Shown: positions 42,932 through 55,639 of the stretch, piece after piece
Numbering within the stretch: the first letter of the stretch is position 1
Layout of the letters: every line of letters begins with the position of its first letter
NCBI RefSeq assembly: GCF_048128805.1
Contig: NC_136010.1
Location: 14,232,480-14,296,479, forward strand
Length of the DNA stretch: 64,000 bases
Origin: Centroberyx gerrardi
Lineage: Eukaryota > Chordata > Actinopteri > Beryciformes > Berycidae
Reading direction: 5' to 3'
Notes under the pieces: model-generated
The model's input: the letters and a program-made list of their open reading frames with translations, nothing else
Told to the model about the DNA's origin: nothing
Database searches by the model: none
Made by a program: the position numbers and the translations under genes

Positions 42932-44394
42932 GTAACTCTGTGTTATTTTGCTGTATCATTCTGTTTTCTCTTGTGATGTGACTTATCTATTTTGGTAGTA
43001 ATAAGTGGAAACTGCATAAACGGGACGCAAGTGTTTGGAACGTCTGCAGGCATTGTGTTAGCAAGTAGCTTGGTAGCATGTTTGCACATCAGCACAGTAG
43101 CATTGGTTTGCACATTTATTGTGCTCCAGTTTTAATAATGTAAGCAGCTGTGCTACGTCACGGCTATCTAGTTGATTGTATGTAAATGTACTTAGAGGCC
43201 GGATACCCAGGGCCTAAATATGTTTTGTAGACAAGCGTAGTGTGGTGGTATTGTGTACTGGTAGAGACTAAGCTAGCAGAGCTAGCACCATAGCCGGTGA
43301 GAATATAGTCCTCAAAAGCAAAGACAAAGCAGTATGTAGCGGGTGGGAAGTGGGTTTGAGTATGTTTTTAGTATGTAAAGAAGGAGGGGGTTCCAAGACG
43401 GTAGCATACACTGTTGAGCCTTCTTGAGTTGTCCTGGGTCTAAACGATATCGGTGAGGGAAACTGCTGAGATTCCAATGACTTTCCGAGCTACATTCACT
43501 CAGCCTGAAGCTAGAGGAGGTAACTGGTGAATGTTGCTGTCTGTAGGTTCCTGCCGTTAACAGTTATAACAGTACAGCCTGATGTTTTATAATGTTTTGC
43601 ATGGTAGTCGTTACTGGAAACTGGAAATTTGGCCTCCACATGAATAATCGCCTTTGATACAGCGATCATTCATATAGATGCGATTATTAGCCGGGTTGCT
43701 AACGCCATCCTGTGTCTAGGTAGCAATGTAGATCTAGCTCACTAGCACAGTTGTAATTTCAAGGAAACCAATTTAGGTTACAGTAACACAACTGCCGTTA
43801 CGATGCTTTAGAGTTGTAAGATGGAGGCCATCTGCACAGCCAGTCCTACCTGACCCCTACTGAACACTAACCCAGCTTTAAAGGCCACACCTTGTGTCCT
43901 CTATCTTTGCACACTCAAATTCATGCAAAATCCATTATTCAGTCTTACCTGGCACTGTAAATATTACTGTTTGAGAATTTCATTTTTTTAGTATGACAAA
44001 TTCATTGTTTTTTCTTTAAGAAAATCTCCCAAATGTCTGTTTTGTATATAGTGTTATTTTGGAATAAAATAAGATCCTATACCACATGTGCTGAAATGTC
44101 ATCTTTCATGCATAATTAGATTTACTGAAATCAAGTTGGGAGTATTGTGGTATTGTGTGTGGTTTATGCTGTGATTGTAAATGAAAGGCAGATATAAATG
44201 TCCTCATTCATCATTTAGTAAAACCAAACATGAAACAAATACAAAAAAATGTACATAAAATGTGCAAATGCAGTAAGAAAGCAATTATTGCACAATCCTA
44301 ATTGCAGTGAAATGATATTGTATAAACCAAATTGCAGTACAGTGATCTTGCATAGTAGTAGTGCAGCACAGCAATTATTGTAATTACACCCAAC

Positions 44395-44696
44395 TGTGGA
44401 TCAGGATACTTATCACGGATTCTCCAGATGCAGCAACTGGGAATCACAACCCTGTGTCCATGCCCAAGTGTTCCATACTGCCACACAACAAATTGTCTAT
44501 AGGCTGCATATCGAAATTGTTGTCTTCCCCTGGGTTAGGAAGGTCAACAACGGCCCGGATGTCATCCCATATCCTCCTGGCGAGGCGCAAAATGTAAGCA
44601 TCTATGTGTGGTAGCATGGAGACACAAGAGTCCGGTTGTTGGCCACAGCATGTCTTCTCCAGATCTGTGGGCATCTTCCGCAGACGCACCAACCAG
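44395..44696 (-). pseudogene. P2X7 C-terminal 'ballast'-like ORF fragment (two frameshifts)
   Basis: Reading the minus strand across three frames gives WCVCGRC, then KMPTDLEKTCCGQQPDSC, then [20 protein letters not shown] and [20 protein letters not shown]. The Cys pairs, the AYR..F..W core and the IPSCC.WRIR..(Y/F)P end follow the order of the cytoplasmic tail of P2X7 receptors, the zinc- and GDP-binding ballast domain. Two frame breaks (near 44680 and 44514) mean it is not functional as read. No P2X channel domain is present, so this is a transposon-associated stand-alone version. Confidence 0.65.
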
Positions 44697-45779
44697 GTTG
44701 TTGTGGGACACGAGGGCCTGGCAGAGGAGCAGACGAGGAAGATGAGGCTTGGGTCCCGTGATAGGCACAGCTCAGGCTGTTGGTTGACTGCCTGCCTCTA
44801 GCAGGACCTCCGCTACTTCATCCTCTTCCCCGTCCCCTGGTCCGTCCAATATGACCACCTGATGTACTTGGCACTAGTGTGTAGTCATCGTCAGAGCCAA
44901 TGCTCTCTTCTTGGAAGCTCTAATATTTGAGAAAAGTTGTTACTTTATGATTTTCGTGGCTATCTAGCTTTGGAAATGTTTACAACTAGTTTCATTGTTT
45001 ATATAGGTAATGCTATCGTAATCTAGCTAGCTCGCTCGCTAACCTACTTGGCTGATATACCGTCTACGAGGAAAATTCATTCATTTCTCAAACGTCTTTA
45101 GCTTACCAAGCACAATTACACTCATTTCTGAGATAATATATAGCGTGGCATATATCTGTGAGTAACATGTAAACTCTCAATGTTTGTTTTTTTTATTACC
45201 AGCATTTCTTCTTACCTGGGAATCACACACCGATCAGTAGCTCAGTTCAGTTGACAGGCGAACTAATGAACGCGCATGAGGCTCCTTTGGGGGGAGGCGT
45301 TACGAATGAGTGGGAGGGGTTACGGGGCAGAGGGAGGGAGCAGAGAGGGAGAGAGTGGCTGTGTATGTTCAAATTCTACCTCTGTCTTGCTCTTTTCTCC
45401 AAAGTTGCCTACCCCAGCTTTAAGTTATTTGAGGAAAAAGTCGGCTGGCCCGGTGCATCGCAATGATGAAATATGTTGCCCAGAGCAACGGCATGGCTCT
45501 TTGACGTGTTTTTAATTGTTTTTTTAATACAATGGAGTTCTATGGCTGCTGGGACATGGCTTCATTGGGCACCGGCTACATGGGCGAAATCATTGCTGAT
45601 TTTGTTATTTTCATAGGATTTGTTGACGGTAAGAAATGCATTAAAAAACACCAGCCTTATCCTTTAAAGCCTTGCTTCGGTCAAGGGTCATCTTGACATA
45701 CCATTTAGTGTCTTTTGTAAATTGGCCAAGCCTGTGAAAAAAAAAAATGCACCTTGACATACCGTTTTCTATACACAGA

Positions 45780-47390
45780 GCATAATGATGCATTATTATT
45801 GAGGATTTTGGAGGACATTCAGAAAGGTCTTCTGGACTGGATCTGAATCATTAGCAATACTTCACTGCAGAACTATTCCCTGACATCCGGCTGCATACTG
45901 TCTGCCTTCAAATCATCTCGATTTACGCCTCCTCTCAACGAAACTACCCTCACCCTGTTTGATGACAGAAACTACAGACTGATATTATTCCTCACTTTTC
46001 TTACTGCCTCTAATCAACTTTCTCAATATCTCAGCCTGTGCGATCCCAATTAGTCTGCCTAGGAAGCATCCCGTTCTACAGTTTTGTTTTTTTTTGCCAC
46101 CCTTGCTGGTCTTTCCAATGGGGTTCCCCAGAGCGCAGTCCTGGGTCCCCCCCTCTTCTCTCTCTACACTAGATAGTTTTGACTCATTACCTATCACTTC
46201 AAGCTCAACCTTGAACTGTACTTTGGCAAATTTGGCCCTCAGCAAGACTTCTCTATAATAATAATAATAATAATAGAAAAAAAAACAGTTCACAAAGTCC
46301 TTTGACAGTCAAAATAAAAGCAGAAAATACTCAAATTAATTTAAAAACCAATGGAACAGTGGTAAACAGGAATTAAAGTAAGATAGGAGGACAGAGGTGG
46401 AAAAGAGCAACATTCAAGTAAATACTGGGATTACCGTAAAATGAAAACCAAAATAAACAATACGGATAAAATAAAATAAAAGTAAGATAAAATTAAGATA
46501 AAAATTAAGATAAAAAGGTAAAAACACAACATCACATATACGCACGTCTATAAAAATGGGTTTTAAGAAGTGATTTGAAAGAAGTCACTGATTCTGCCAG
46601 CCTGAGCTCCTCAGGCCCTGATGGCAAAAGCACGGTTACACGGTCTATCATCACTGACAACATGAGGATGATTACTGCCCAGACTGCCAAGAATCTTGGT
46701 GTGACTCTAGACCTAATGTTATGCAAAGCCTCAATCCGATCCTGCAGGTTTTCACTTTAAAACATTTTCCAAATTAGACCCTTCCTCAGCAGGGACTCCT
46801 TCAACTCCTTTCAACTCCTTGTTCAAAGTTGAATCGTCTCCAGTCTGGAGTACAGCAGCTCCCTCCTGGCTGGGCTCCCAAGTCCTCTCTTAAGTCCCCA
46901 TGACTGCATGCTGTATGATTTAATGTTGCAGTCCACCTTGTGTTCAAGCCCCCCAATTTTTACCATGTCACCCTTCTCCTCCCTTCCCTTGGCGCTCCCT
47001 CCATTGGCTGCCTGTGGCTGCTTGGATCGAATTCAAAACTCTGCTGTGTACAAGGCAGCTTTTGCCCGCTTGGCTCTCCTTACCCGGCGGCAACCGAGTC
47101 ATCACTCCACCCAACCTTGACTCTTCTCCCTCCTGGCTCCCCAGCGGTGGAATGACCTCCCTCCAGACAGGACTGCAGTGTAACGCCCTATATTCTGGTG
47201 AAAGCTGAAAACTCATCAATGTAAAAAAAAAAGCACATCACGTCCCCCTCTCTCACTTTTCCCCTGGATCACATCCTGCTCCCACATATCTTTATCCTAA
47301 ATACAATTCTTTCTACCTCTCCTCTCACTCTTATTCCTTTTTCTAGCACTTCTCTGTCATCTAGTACTTCCCTTGACCTGCCTCGTCTAC
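45780..47390 (+). mobile_element. Degenerate L2/CR1-like LINE (reverse transcriptase remnants)
   Basis: GVPQSAVLGPPLFSLYT at about 46120-46170 is the conserved reverse transcriptase motif GVPQGSVLGP. Further right are LGVTLD (about 46699-46716) and QRWNDLPPDRTAV (about 47142-47180), motifs of the connection and C-terminal regions. Stops and frameshifts interrupt it, and a dispersed repeat occupies about 46283-46645. Boundaries are approximate. Confidence 0.75.
46283..46645 (+). repeat. Unclassified dispersed repeat, copy 3 (inside the LINE)
   Basis: Starts after a (TAA)n at 46255-46275 with GTTCACAAAGTCCTTTGACA, then A-rich, then TATAAAAATGGGTTTTAAGA, CTGATTCTGCCAGCCTGAGC and CCCTGATGGCAAAAGCACGG. 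Collinear with 29064-29372. Confidence 0.6.
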
Positions 47391-47849
47391 TTCTACTTCA
47401 GTTAGTGATTTCCTACGTTTCCCAGAATAACTGTGATGTCTATGATCGCGGCCGTGCCCCTTACTCAAAACTCTAATTTCACCTTTACCGGCAAAAACAC
47501 ACCAGTCATTATTTTCCAAATGTATTTTTGAAACACGATCTTCATTCGGCCAGTTGAACTCAAAATTGCTTGTCACAAGACACCATGTCAGCACAAGTTT
47601 GTTATAAATCATCAGGAAAAGGATGATTTGGTGGGTTGACAACACTCCTAATCATTGTTTCAGTGGAAAATGGCCCGCTATTATCTTCTGGCGAACACTG
47701 AATTGCCCAAAGCCCAAATCACTGAGAGAAACACACATTTGTGCCACTGGGCCAATTTAGTTATTGTCAGGCTGGCACTGAGCAGCGGAGGGCAGAGGGA
47801 TGTTCCATAACAGAAATGAGTTAATCCAGCCAATTCCACAGACCACATA

Positions 47850-47850
<1 letters not shown>

Positions 47851-47891
<41 letters not shown>

Positions 47892-47896
47892 CACAC
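47851..47896. repeat. (CA)n microsatellite
   Basis: CA tract with one GC interruption at 47884-47886. Confidence 0.95.
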
Positions 47897-50752
47897 TTTC
47901 CGTAACACATTGGTCTGGCATTGCTCAGCTGTAGAGCAATTTTGATTTCTACCCCTGATTGTCTCTTAGTTCTCAAAAGCCACATGGTGATTTAACATGT
48001 GCCCAGTGCACAACCAGGGTTACAATACTGATTGATAGAGATGAAAAACATGAATCCAAGATCTGATAGCTGTGTTTATTAAAAACACATTTTACATGAA
48101 CTCAGTGAGATAATCAGGCAATGCATAAGACCCTCAGCTACGCCAGAAATTATCTAGAGATGGGTGCAGGAGGAGATACCCGCTGCGTGATGGCTATCTC
48201 TCTTTCTCTTTCTTGTATTTTTTCATGCATTTGGACATTCAAAGAGAAAGTAGAGATTTGAGGGATGCTGGGAGATCTTTTTCATTTTTTGCCTGGGGGG
48301 GGGTTAGGGCATTGGTGGTGAGATTGGGCTCTCACAGCAACTTGTTGGTATTATCAAAAGTGCAGAACATGATGATCCACAGCAATATTTAGTTGCACTT
48401 GCATCATGCCTCTCGACTTGAAACACTTGCAAGCCAAACTGACCAAACATACATAAGCAGTGAGCCTTATTTGGAGCTGTGGAGAAAGCGTGTGAGCACA
48501 AGACATGACGTCACTCATGCCTGATTGGTTATGGAGGTTTAATGATAACAGAAACCAATCCACATCAGCAGATTAGCATGATGCAAATAAATACTTTGTT
48601 TACCCACTATTTAATATGGTCAAATATCAAGTGATGTATCTTTTTGGGCGTCACTTTGCAACCACTTTCTGTAAACACAAGGCTTTGCATTCAAGAGAAA
48701 TTAACTGCCTGACTGCAATCAAGAAACTCACTCACTCAGTACACTCATGGAGGGACAGAGGAACTATTGATCTAGAATGGGAACTAGTGATCCTAGAGTG
48801 GGTGTGAGAGAGAATGTGTGTGTGAGCGTGTGTGTGTGTGCCTGTATGTGTGCATGGGGGGGCGGATGTCTCTGTGTCTATCCTACTGGTCATATGACAA
48901 GTTATGCAGCATCCACCAGGGACAGACAGAGGGCTGTGCAGTTGGACAAAAGAATAAGAGACAAATAGACATAACTGATATGGAGATGGCAAATATAATT
49001 TCAAATTAAATCACACTTCTGTCTTGTTCAAACAGATATCTAACTCTGGTGAGACTTTTGATTTCCAACCATTTTGCACACTAAGTTTGTAATTAAGCTC
49101 ATAACCCTCTGACTGTTACTGATGCATTTACAAACTGAACATTGCACAATAACAACCTTATATGGTTGCAAGAATAACAAGCTTACATTGTAATATATTT
49201 TCCAACCTCAATCACCCATAATGACTCTATATTCACACTATTTATCACATTTCCAATTTGTTATCAATAAACCACTGTTAGGATCAACAATATTCTTATA
49301 CATTACTTTTTTTTCTCTCCTTTTTTTTTCTTTTGACTTACACTAATACATTTGGACTCACTGTGTGACTCATTTTCAAAGTCACACTTACTGTTTTACT
49401 TAGGCAGAGTGAGAAAAAAAATCCTCCTTGGACTTCATGCCTCGTTGGCCTAATTTCTAATTTAGTTGCCCTCTCCGCTTACCCTGTGCCTCCCTCGATT
49501 AGAATGAAAAAGAATGGAATATTGCCCTGAGGAGAAACATTTTTCAGAGCATCCAGAGAGAACAGATTACTAATGCCTCTGTGGGTCCATAATCTACCAT
49601 CAGGTCTATCAACCACACAAACTTCACCACATCAAAGGCCATTTAGGCTACATAACTTCACATAAAAAGGGATCTCAAACATCAAAAGGCAAAAATCCTA
49701 GCAGATCTTCAGCAGATTTAAAACATCAACCTTAGAATAGAAAAATAGCCAAATCTAAATACCCAGGAACTTTACCTGCATCAATATACTGTACCTTCAA
49801 ACATTGAACGATTTTTTTCTAAACACTGATGGGAAAAAGCAGTTCCAAGCACAGATACTGATGAGATAATTCTTCATGGTGTCGCTATACTAGAATGATT
49901 GTTGTCACATCTCACATATTTTTGTGACTGAGAAGGATCCCCCCTATTTTGTTTCTTCATAACCATACACTGACTCATGTTGCTCTTCTAGTCTCATCTT
50001 GTTAGAATGTATTGTACAGAGAGGAGAGGATTCAGGTATCCCCTTTACTCACCTAAGAAACAGGATCACCTCTCAACCAGGGAGGCCAGTTGGCAGGCTG
50101 GCAGGCTTAGTAACAGAGGTGTTGTGCTTAATTCAGATGAACAGGAACAGAGGATCTGACCTCTGCTGCTGCTGCTCCCCTGGCTAATTGTCTGCCTTGC
50201 TGAGTGTCCTGCTCCAAGCCAATATCCAGTCTCTTTCCTGGGAATAATCACTGGCCTCACATGCCATTGTCAATAACCTTATTTTCAGCCCGTCCAGTTC
50301 CAATTAGTGCGAATCCTATTGAATGCTTATCATCTATGTAACTGCAATGGTGGAGCAAAATATTGTAGCAGGGTAAGAACGTTTCTGTAGCATCACTCAA
50401 CATAAATCAGTCCTTTCTTCTCTTTGATTTTTCAATTTTATACTTATTTTTAATGTGGCCAATTATCCATTGACAGTTGGAGGACAAAGGAACAGAGACA
50501 AAGAGAGGGAGAAAGAGAGAGGGGGAGGAGGGTTGTCACTTAACTGAGATTTACAACTAGGCTATAGTGCAGAAGAGAGAAAGAAAGAGTGATTGTGATA
50601 GAGAGGAAAGAGGGAGGGTATGTTGATGTGTGTGTGTTAGAAAGTTTTAATAAGCACAAATCTTTCTTTGAAGTCTGCATTGCAGAGTGCAGTCTTGGTC
50701 CCTTGGATGCACATGTCACACACCACAAATGTCTGCACGTGCATGGGTGCAT

Positions 50753-50753
<1 letters not shown>

Positions 50754-50825
<72 letters not shown>
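50754..50825. repeat. (CA)36 microsatellite
   Basis: The longest uninterrupted dinucleotide tract in the window, followed by a short poly-A. Confidence 0.97.
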
Positions 50826-50829
<4 letters not shown>

Positions 50830-51679
50830 ACATCACAGCAATAAACTGATAAATTATTACCACACCTTTTCATCTTTTCATCAATTCTTCTATTACAGTA
50901 TTTCTTGCAGCTTTTCAGATTTAGTTTGGTTTAATAGCATTCATTGACAGTCAAACAAATCTGCAGCTAACAGCAGTGATATTAGTGCATGTCATTAAAA
51001 ATTCATCAGCTATTAGGAGCATGAATCAGACACGATCAAATCAACAGCTGACAGTTTCAGTTGGCATTAGTATGTAAATGCTGCACTCAGGCTAAAACCT
51101 CTTTTTTTACTTCTCATGCAACATGGATGTAGAGATTTATGTTAAATACAGTGTGTTGTCTTGAGTTGTCTAAATCAAGCTGCCTCTCTCCCTCTTTATC
51201 TGTCATTACCAGTCAACTCTTTTCAGACTGTCGTCAGAGAAAATTAGATGGAAACATGCAAAGGGTTTTGATATTTCATTATTTTATTTGCCTTAATGTC
51301 AAAGAAATGTTTTCACTCCGGTGTCCTTCTATTACAAAGAGACCACTTGTTAACCAATCATTTTCCTGAAGAAATAAAGGCCTCTGTCAAAGAAACATTA
51401 AAGCAGAATTCTACCAAGGCAGAATTCACATCAATCACATAGTCTTGGATGCTTCAATCCATATTTCTGAAGCCAACCCAATCATTAAAGCAAGCAACCA
51501 GACAGGTTTGTGATAAAGAGGCATAACCTGGAGCTGCTCCGTTGATACTGAGCTGGCAAATGGCTCACAGGATGTTTTTTCCCCACTGTGCAGCTGAGGG
51601 CATCAAGAGGCATATTCAGGTCAGGCAGGCGGGCAGTCAGTCAGTCAGTCAGTCAGTCAGTCATCAACGCTTTGTGAGA

Positions 51680-51697
51680 TGGCCTCTAGAGGGCGTC
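51680..51697 (+). promoter_or_regulatory. CTCF-like motif
   Basis: TGGCCTCTAGAGGGCGTC matches the CTCF core pattern closely by eye. It ends 15 bp left of a hAT-like element. No score could be computed. Confidence 0.3.
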
Positions 51698-51712
51698 TTT
51701 GGCTGAAAGATG

Positions 51713-52195
51713 CAGTGTTTCTCATAGGCTCAACTGTGGTGCACTGCCACAATATTGGCACGGCCACCACAAAATAAAAAGTTGGTTAATGTATAGAAAT
51801 TGATCTAAATCAATCTCTAATGCTGCGCCTAATGCGTCACGTCATATTTGTCATTTGGCGATGCACAGAGCAGTAGACCAGCAGCATTGCACTCAATCCG
51901 ACAGGGTCTCCCATTGTGAAAACCACAATGCAACTTAAAATTCCACAATTTGCTCTAAACTCACATATGTTATGGATTTTGTGAACAGTAACTTGATACT
52001 TTTTAATCGGAAATGTATAACACTGCTCAACACTGCGAAAAGTTAACATGAATGCAGTGCAGAGACGTAGTTGCATATTGGCCTGATCACCAGCTGGATT
52101 CCACTGGACACACCGCTCCCACTGTAGGTAAGGACAACTAATTAATCCTAAACAACCACCGTCACAATTAAATTGCCAACCTGTGGGAAACACTG
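51713..52195. mobile_element. Probable hAT-like MITE
   Basis: Left end CAGTGTTTCTCATAGG, and the right end in reverse complement CAGTGTTTCCCACAGG, are near-perfect inverted repeats of a type common in hAT elements. The interior has GGCACGGCCACCACAAA and no ORF of note. No matching 8-bp target duplication was seen, so the boundaries or the call may be off. Confidence 0.5.
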
Positions 52196-54131
52196 TGCTC
52201 TTGCCTGTAGGCTAAATGCCACACTGACTCCCACACACTGAGTCCCATTCTCTACCGTTAATTTACAAATGTCCACATCTTCTTAATTTAGGTAACGCTA
52301 TTACCTTGTGGTATTTAAATAACGTTAGTGGAATTAGGTAATTTAACTGATAACTGTGTCGTGCTAGCTGAGCATCGCACTAAATTCAACGCTGTTAACG
52401 CTGTTAACAAATCAATTTACCCATGTCCCTGTAAAATCCCCCCAGGTGCTCTCAGCGTCCACAAAATCAGTTTAAGATTTACTGTCAGTTCAGCACCTCC
52501 AGCATTTTTGTGTTCATGGCATCATCAGGGGAATTGTTCATTCTCACAAATTAAGACTGAATTTTTAAAGACCGTAGGAATAATTCTGTTCCAGGGTGGA
52601 TTTTTCCTTTAATAGTGGCTCGTTGTGTAATCACATAGGTAAAGTTACTGTCTGCTGATACAGTATGATTAAAGATGTCAGGCTTCTATATCAATATACC
52701 CATTCAGGACACATTCACACAGTGGTCCTGAGACCTGGTGCACTGAAAAAATGGCTTTTTTCTTTTACCTCAATTGATATGAACTGAATGCGTATCTGCT
52801 GGTGCATGAATGAAAGAAAAGATATGTGTAACTTCTATATATGGTTTTTGCACAAATATGCACATCATGAGTGCATGACTGCACACGTGTGTCCTTAACA
52901 CCCTCGTATTCTTGTTGATATCACCTAGTCTACTCCTACTCCGTCACTCTTCCATGTCTCTCACTCAGACTTGATTTAACAGTCAGAGCGGCCTGTACAG
53001 ATTAGAGCAGGCAGAACATACATGTCTCCCTAGTGTTTCTCTCAGTGGGCCGTCTCTGACAGCCACTCTTCATCTTTCTGCACATACACAAGCATGTGCA
53101 CTCACACACACACACACACACAGAAATGCATAATTTATACTGTACTGTACAAATCAACGCACATACAGTGACACGCTAACACAAACACAGATGCAAACAC
53201 ACGCATGCACACACACACACACATGCACATACACACAAACAGGCAGGCAGTCTCAGCCTACTTTCCCTCATCATTAGGACTGACACATTCATCTCCCTGT
53301 CTGTGTTTGATGGACTGTCTGATCAACTCATCGCCACTCATTAACTTCAGCACCACAGCGCTCTCTGCCAGCCTCTTCGACATTGGGCTGCGGGAAATAG
53401 AGGAAGGGAACACATTTTCTGGATTATAGTACAGTGGAGGATTCGGAAATGGGTTTCACGATGTGCCTAGACTTCAAGCTAATGTGAACATAATTCTGAC
53501 ATTAAGTGGCTAGCTTTAGAGAGGTATATGAGACACATGGTACTGGTATAATTAAAACTCAGTCTGGTTTTGGCAGGGTGGTAGGTGGCACTCTGCTCTT
53601 ATCTGCTGGCAGTCTGCATGCATTTGCGTGTTTATGTGTCGGTTTATGTGTGAGAAGACAGACTGAGAGAGAGATAGAGAGATTTATGCTTCCCATGGCT
53701 CTTGTTCCCTTCGCCCCGGTCCTTAGCCTGGTTCAGGGAATGTGCATCCAGGTGTCGTGCATAATGTGTAAAGTCTAGGAGTGTAACATGCCATGTGGCT
53801 TTAGTTTTACCAGGGAAATGACTGAGCACACACACTCATTGTGGCACTGGCACACATACACCCATTCAAATGGTCACTCGCTCAAATCACGAGACAGGAG
53901 GCACGGACAGGAAAAATGGTTTTGAGAATATGAACATTGCCTCTGATTATGACAACGGACAGATATATATATATATAAAAAAGGGGTAATGTTTTATAAT
54001 TGGTTATATAAGATGTGCGTTATGTAAGTGCAGAGGGAGAGTATGCATGCTACATGTTTGTGCTCCCCTTTGAGGGTATGCTAGAGTGGAAAGTCTTGAA
54101 GTGTAAAAGTGTGTGTGTGAACATGAGAACA

Positions 54132-54162
<31 letters not shown>

Positions 54163-54908
54163 ATGTGTCTACGAGGCACAGAGAGAGAGAGGGGGGCTCT
54201 GGGTCGCTTGACGGGTGACGAGCCGCCGGGAGACATGTGCTGATAAAATGAACAGATGAGAAATGATGAGAAAGCCGAAGTGCAGTGATACAACGGAGAA
54301 GAAATGGAATTTGAGGACTATGCTGGAAAATGAGACGGAAGGAGGGAAGTGGGAACGAGGGGGAGAGGAAGATCAATGGGAAGAGTAAACAGAAGAGATA
54401 GAAGGGGTTAGTGATTTATAGAAATGGAGTGAGAAATGGACGTGGATGTGTAGATGGAAAGAGAGGCATGGAGTGATAGTGGAAGAGTGGTTCAGAGACA
54501 GAAGGAGCTAGGCAGAGTGACTGAAAGACGGAGGGAAGGAGGGAGGAAGAGTGGTTGAGGTAGAGAGGCAGACAGGGAGGAAAGAGAGACCTTGTGGCTG
54601 TGACTCCAGTTATACTATACACACACTATACTACACACAGACACGCACACACACAATACTGGGTGTATGATGTTTCCCTGCTTGCACAATAAACTTATAT
54701 ATAATATAAAATAAATAAAAGAAAAATATTATAAATAAAATTGCAGCTAAAAGAGTTAAAATCATCATTGACTAGTGAAAAGGATAAAAAGACTGCCATC
54801 ACAAGTATTCAAAATCCCACAGTGGCTGAAATTTCCCTCACAGTCTCTAAGATCCAATTCAGTCCACAGCAACCATCAAGGAGATAAAATGGGCCCAAGT
54901 TCAAGACT

Positions 54909-55139
54909 AGAAGGGCACTCGGAGAGCGCAGACCTCCGCCAAGGTTCGTGCTATTATTGCTTGTTCGTGAGTCGGATCCGGATCCGCTCCAAATTTAATG
55001 GGTTCTTCCTTGGCCCATGCTACACCCTTCCACGAAGTTTCATGAAAATCGGGCCAGTAGTTTTTCCGTAATCCTGCTAACAGACAAACAAACAAACAAA
55101 CGGCACCGAAAACATAACCTTCTTGGCGGAGATAATAAA
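54909..55139 (-). mobile_element. RTE-like non-LTR 3' fragment, second copy
   Basis: Minus-strand partner of 39702-39972. Read in reverse complement it runs CTCCGCCAAGAAGGTTATGT, a TTTG repeat, GTTAGCAGGATTACG, GGGCCAAGGAAGAACCCATT and GGCGGAGGTCTGCGCTCTCC. It looks less decayed than the other copy. No coding part remains. Confidence 0.65.
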
Positions 55140-55639
55140 GTATAAGTGGGATTAAGTTCAGTCCGTCCAGGTGGTTCCACTCCACTTCACCTTGCAACCT
55201 GGCAGGAGACGCTGGGAACGACAACTAGCAAATACCAAATACAGTATATGGTCACTGGGAAGTTCACTCAAGCGTGCCAACTGTGCTATCACTCTTCACT
55301 GAGCATGATGATTGTAGACCCATCAATATGGAAGCGGTCTGGTGTCTCCCCACATCTCCCCCTCTGGTCTGGTCACGCAGGCACTGGTAGGGCGTCATAC
55401 ACACACAGGAAACTGCAAAAAACAAGGAATCTTAAGTGCCACAGAGACCAATCAACATCCTACATTCATGCCAAAAGCATTATTAGTTACTTCCCTTCAT
55501 CCCAGGGAGAGTGCACCCATCAATCATTCTTCCTACATGGCATTGAGTCAATGGACAGGGGTGTCGCTGCTGCTCGGGACAAAATGTTTGGGATGATGTG
55601 ACTGCAGTTTTAATCGGCAGGTGAATTACATCTGATTTT

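Larger units (their letters stand above)
42078..45419. mobile_element. Inner TTAA-target transposon, 3.3 kb, decayed
   Basis: Flanked by TTAA at 42074-42077 and 45420-45423, with inverted ends AGCTAGGGTAGGCAACTTT and AGCTGGGGTAGGCAACTTT. It is inserted inside the outer MITE. It carries a frameshifted exon on the plus strand (42691-42931) and a frameshifted P2X7-tail-like ORF on the minus strand (44395-44696), in convergent orientation. No transposase domain was recognised. A tRNA-derived SINE is inserted near its left end. Confidence 0.8.
41713..45663. mobile_element. Outer TTAA-target transposon (MITE), split by an inner element
   Basis: Flanked by TTAA at 41709-41712 and 45664-45667. Inverted ends of about 70 bp begin AGGATAAGGCTGGTGTTTTT and continue TAATGCAT...CTTACCGTCAACAAATCC, with one mismatch seen in the first 50 bp. 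Without the inner insertion the element would be about 605 bp with no ORF. TTAA duplication with a purine-purine start is typical of Kolobok; piggyBac also uses TTAA but usually starts CCC. Confidence 0.85.
47400..51700. other. Intergenic region, no gene found
   Basis: Low-copy-looking sequence with CA repeats at 47851-47896 and 50754-50825 and a short (AGTC)n at about 51636-51664. No exon with family similarity was recognised. Confidence 0.45.

Noticed and set aside
52590..52612. Right end of another TTAA-type element (GGTGGATTTTTCCTTTAA)
   Set aside because: No matching left inverted end or second TTAA junction was found.
55146..55601. 151-codon plus-strand reading frame
   Set aside because: No recognised domain, overlaps the edge of a repeat-rich stretch and lacks other coding signs; cannot be supported as a gene.
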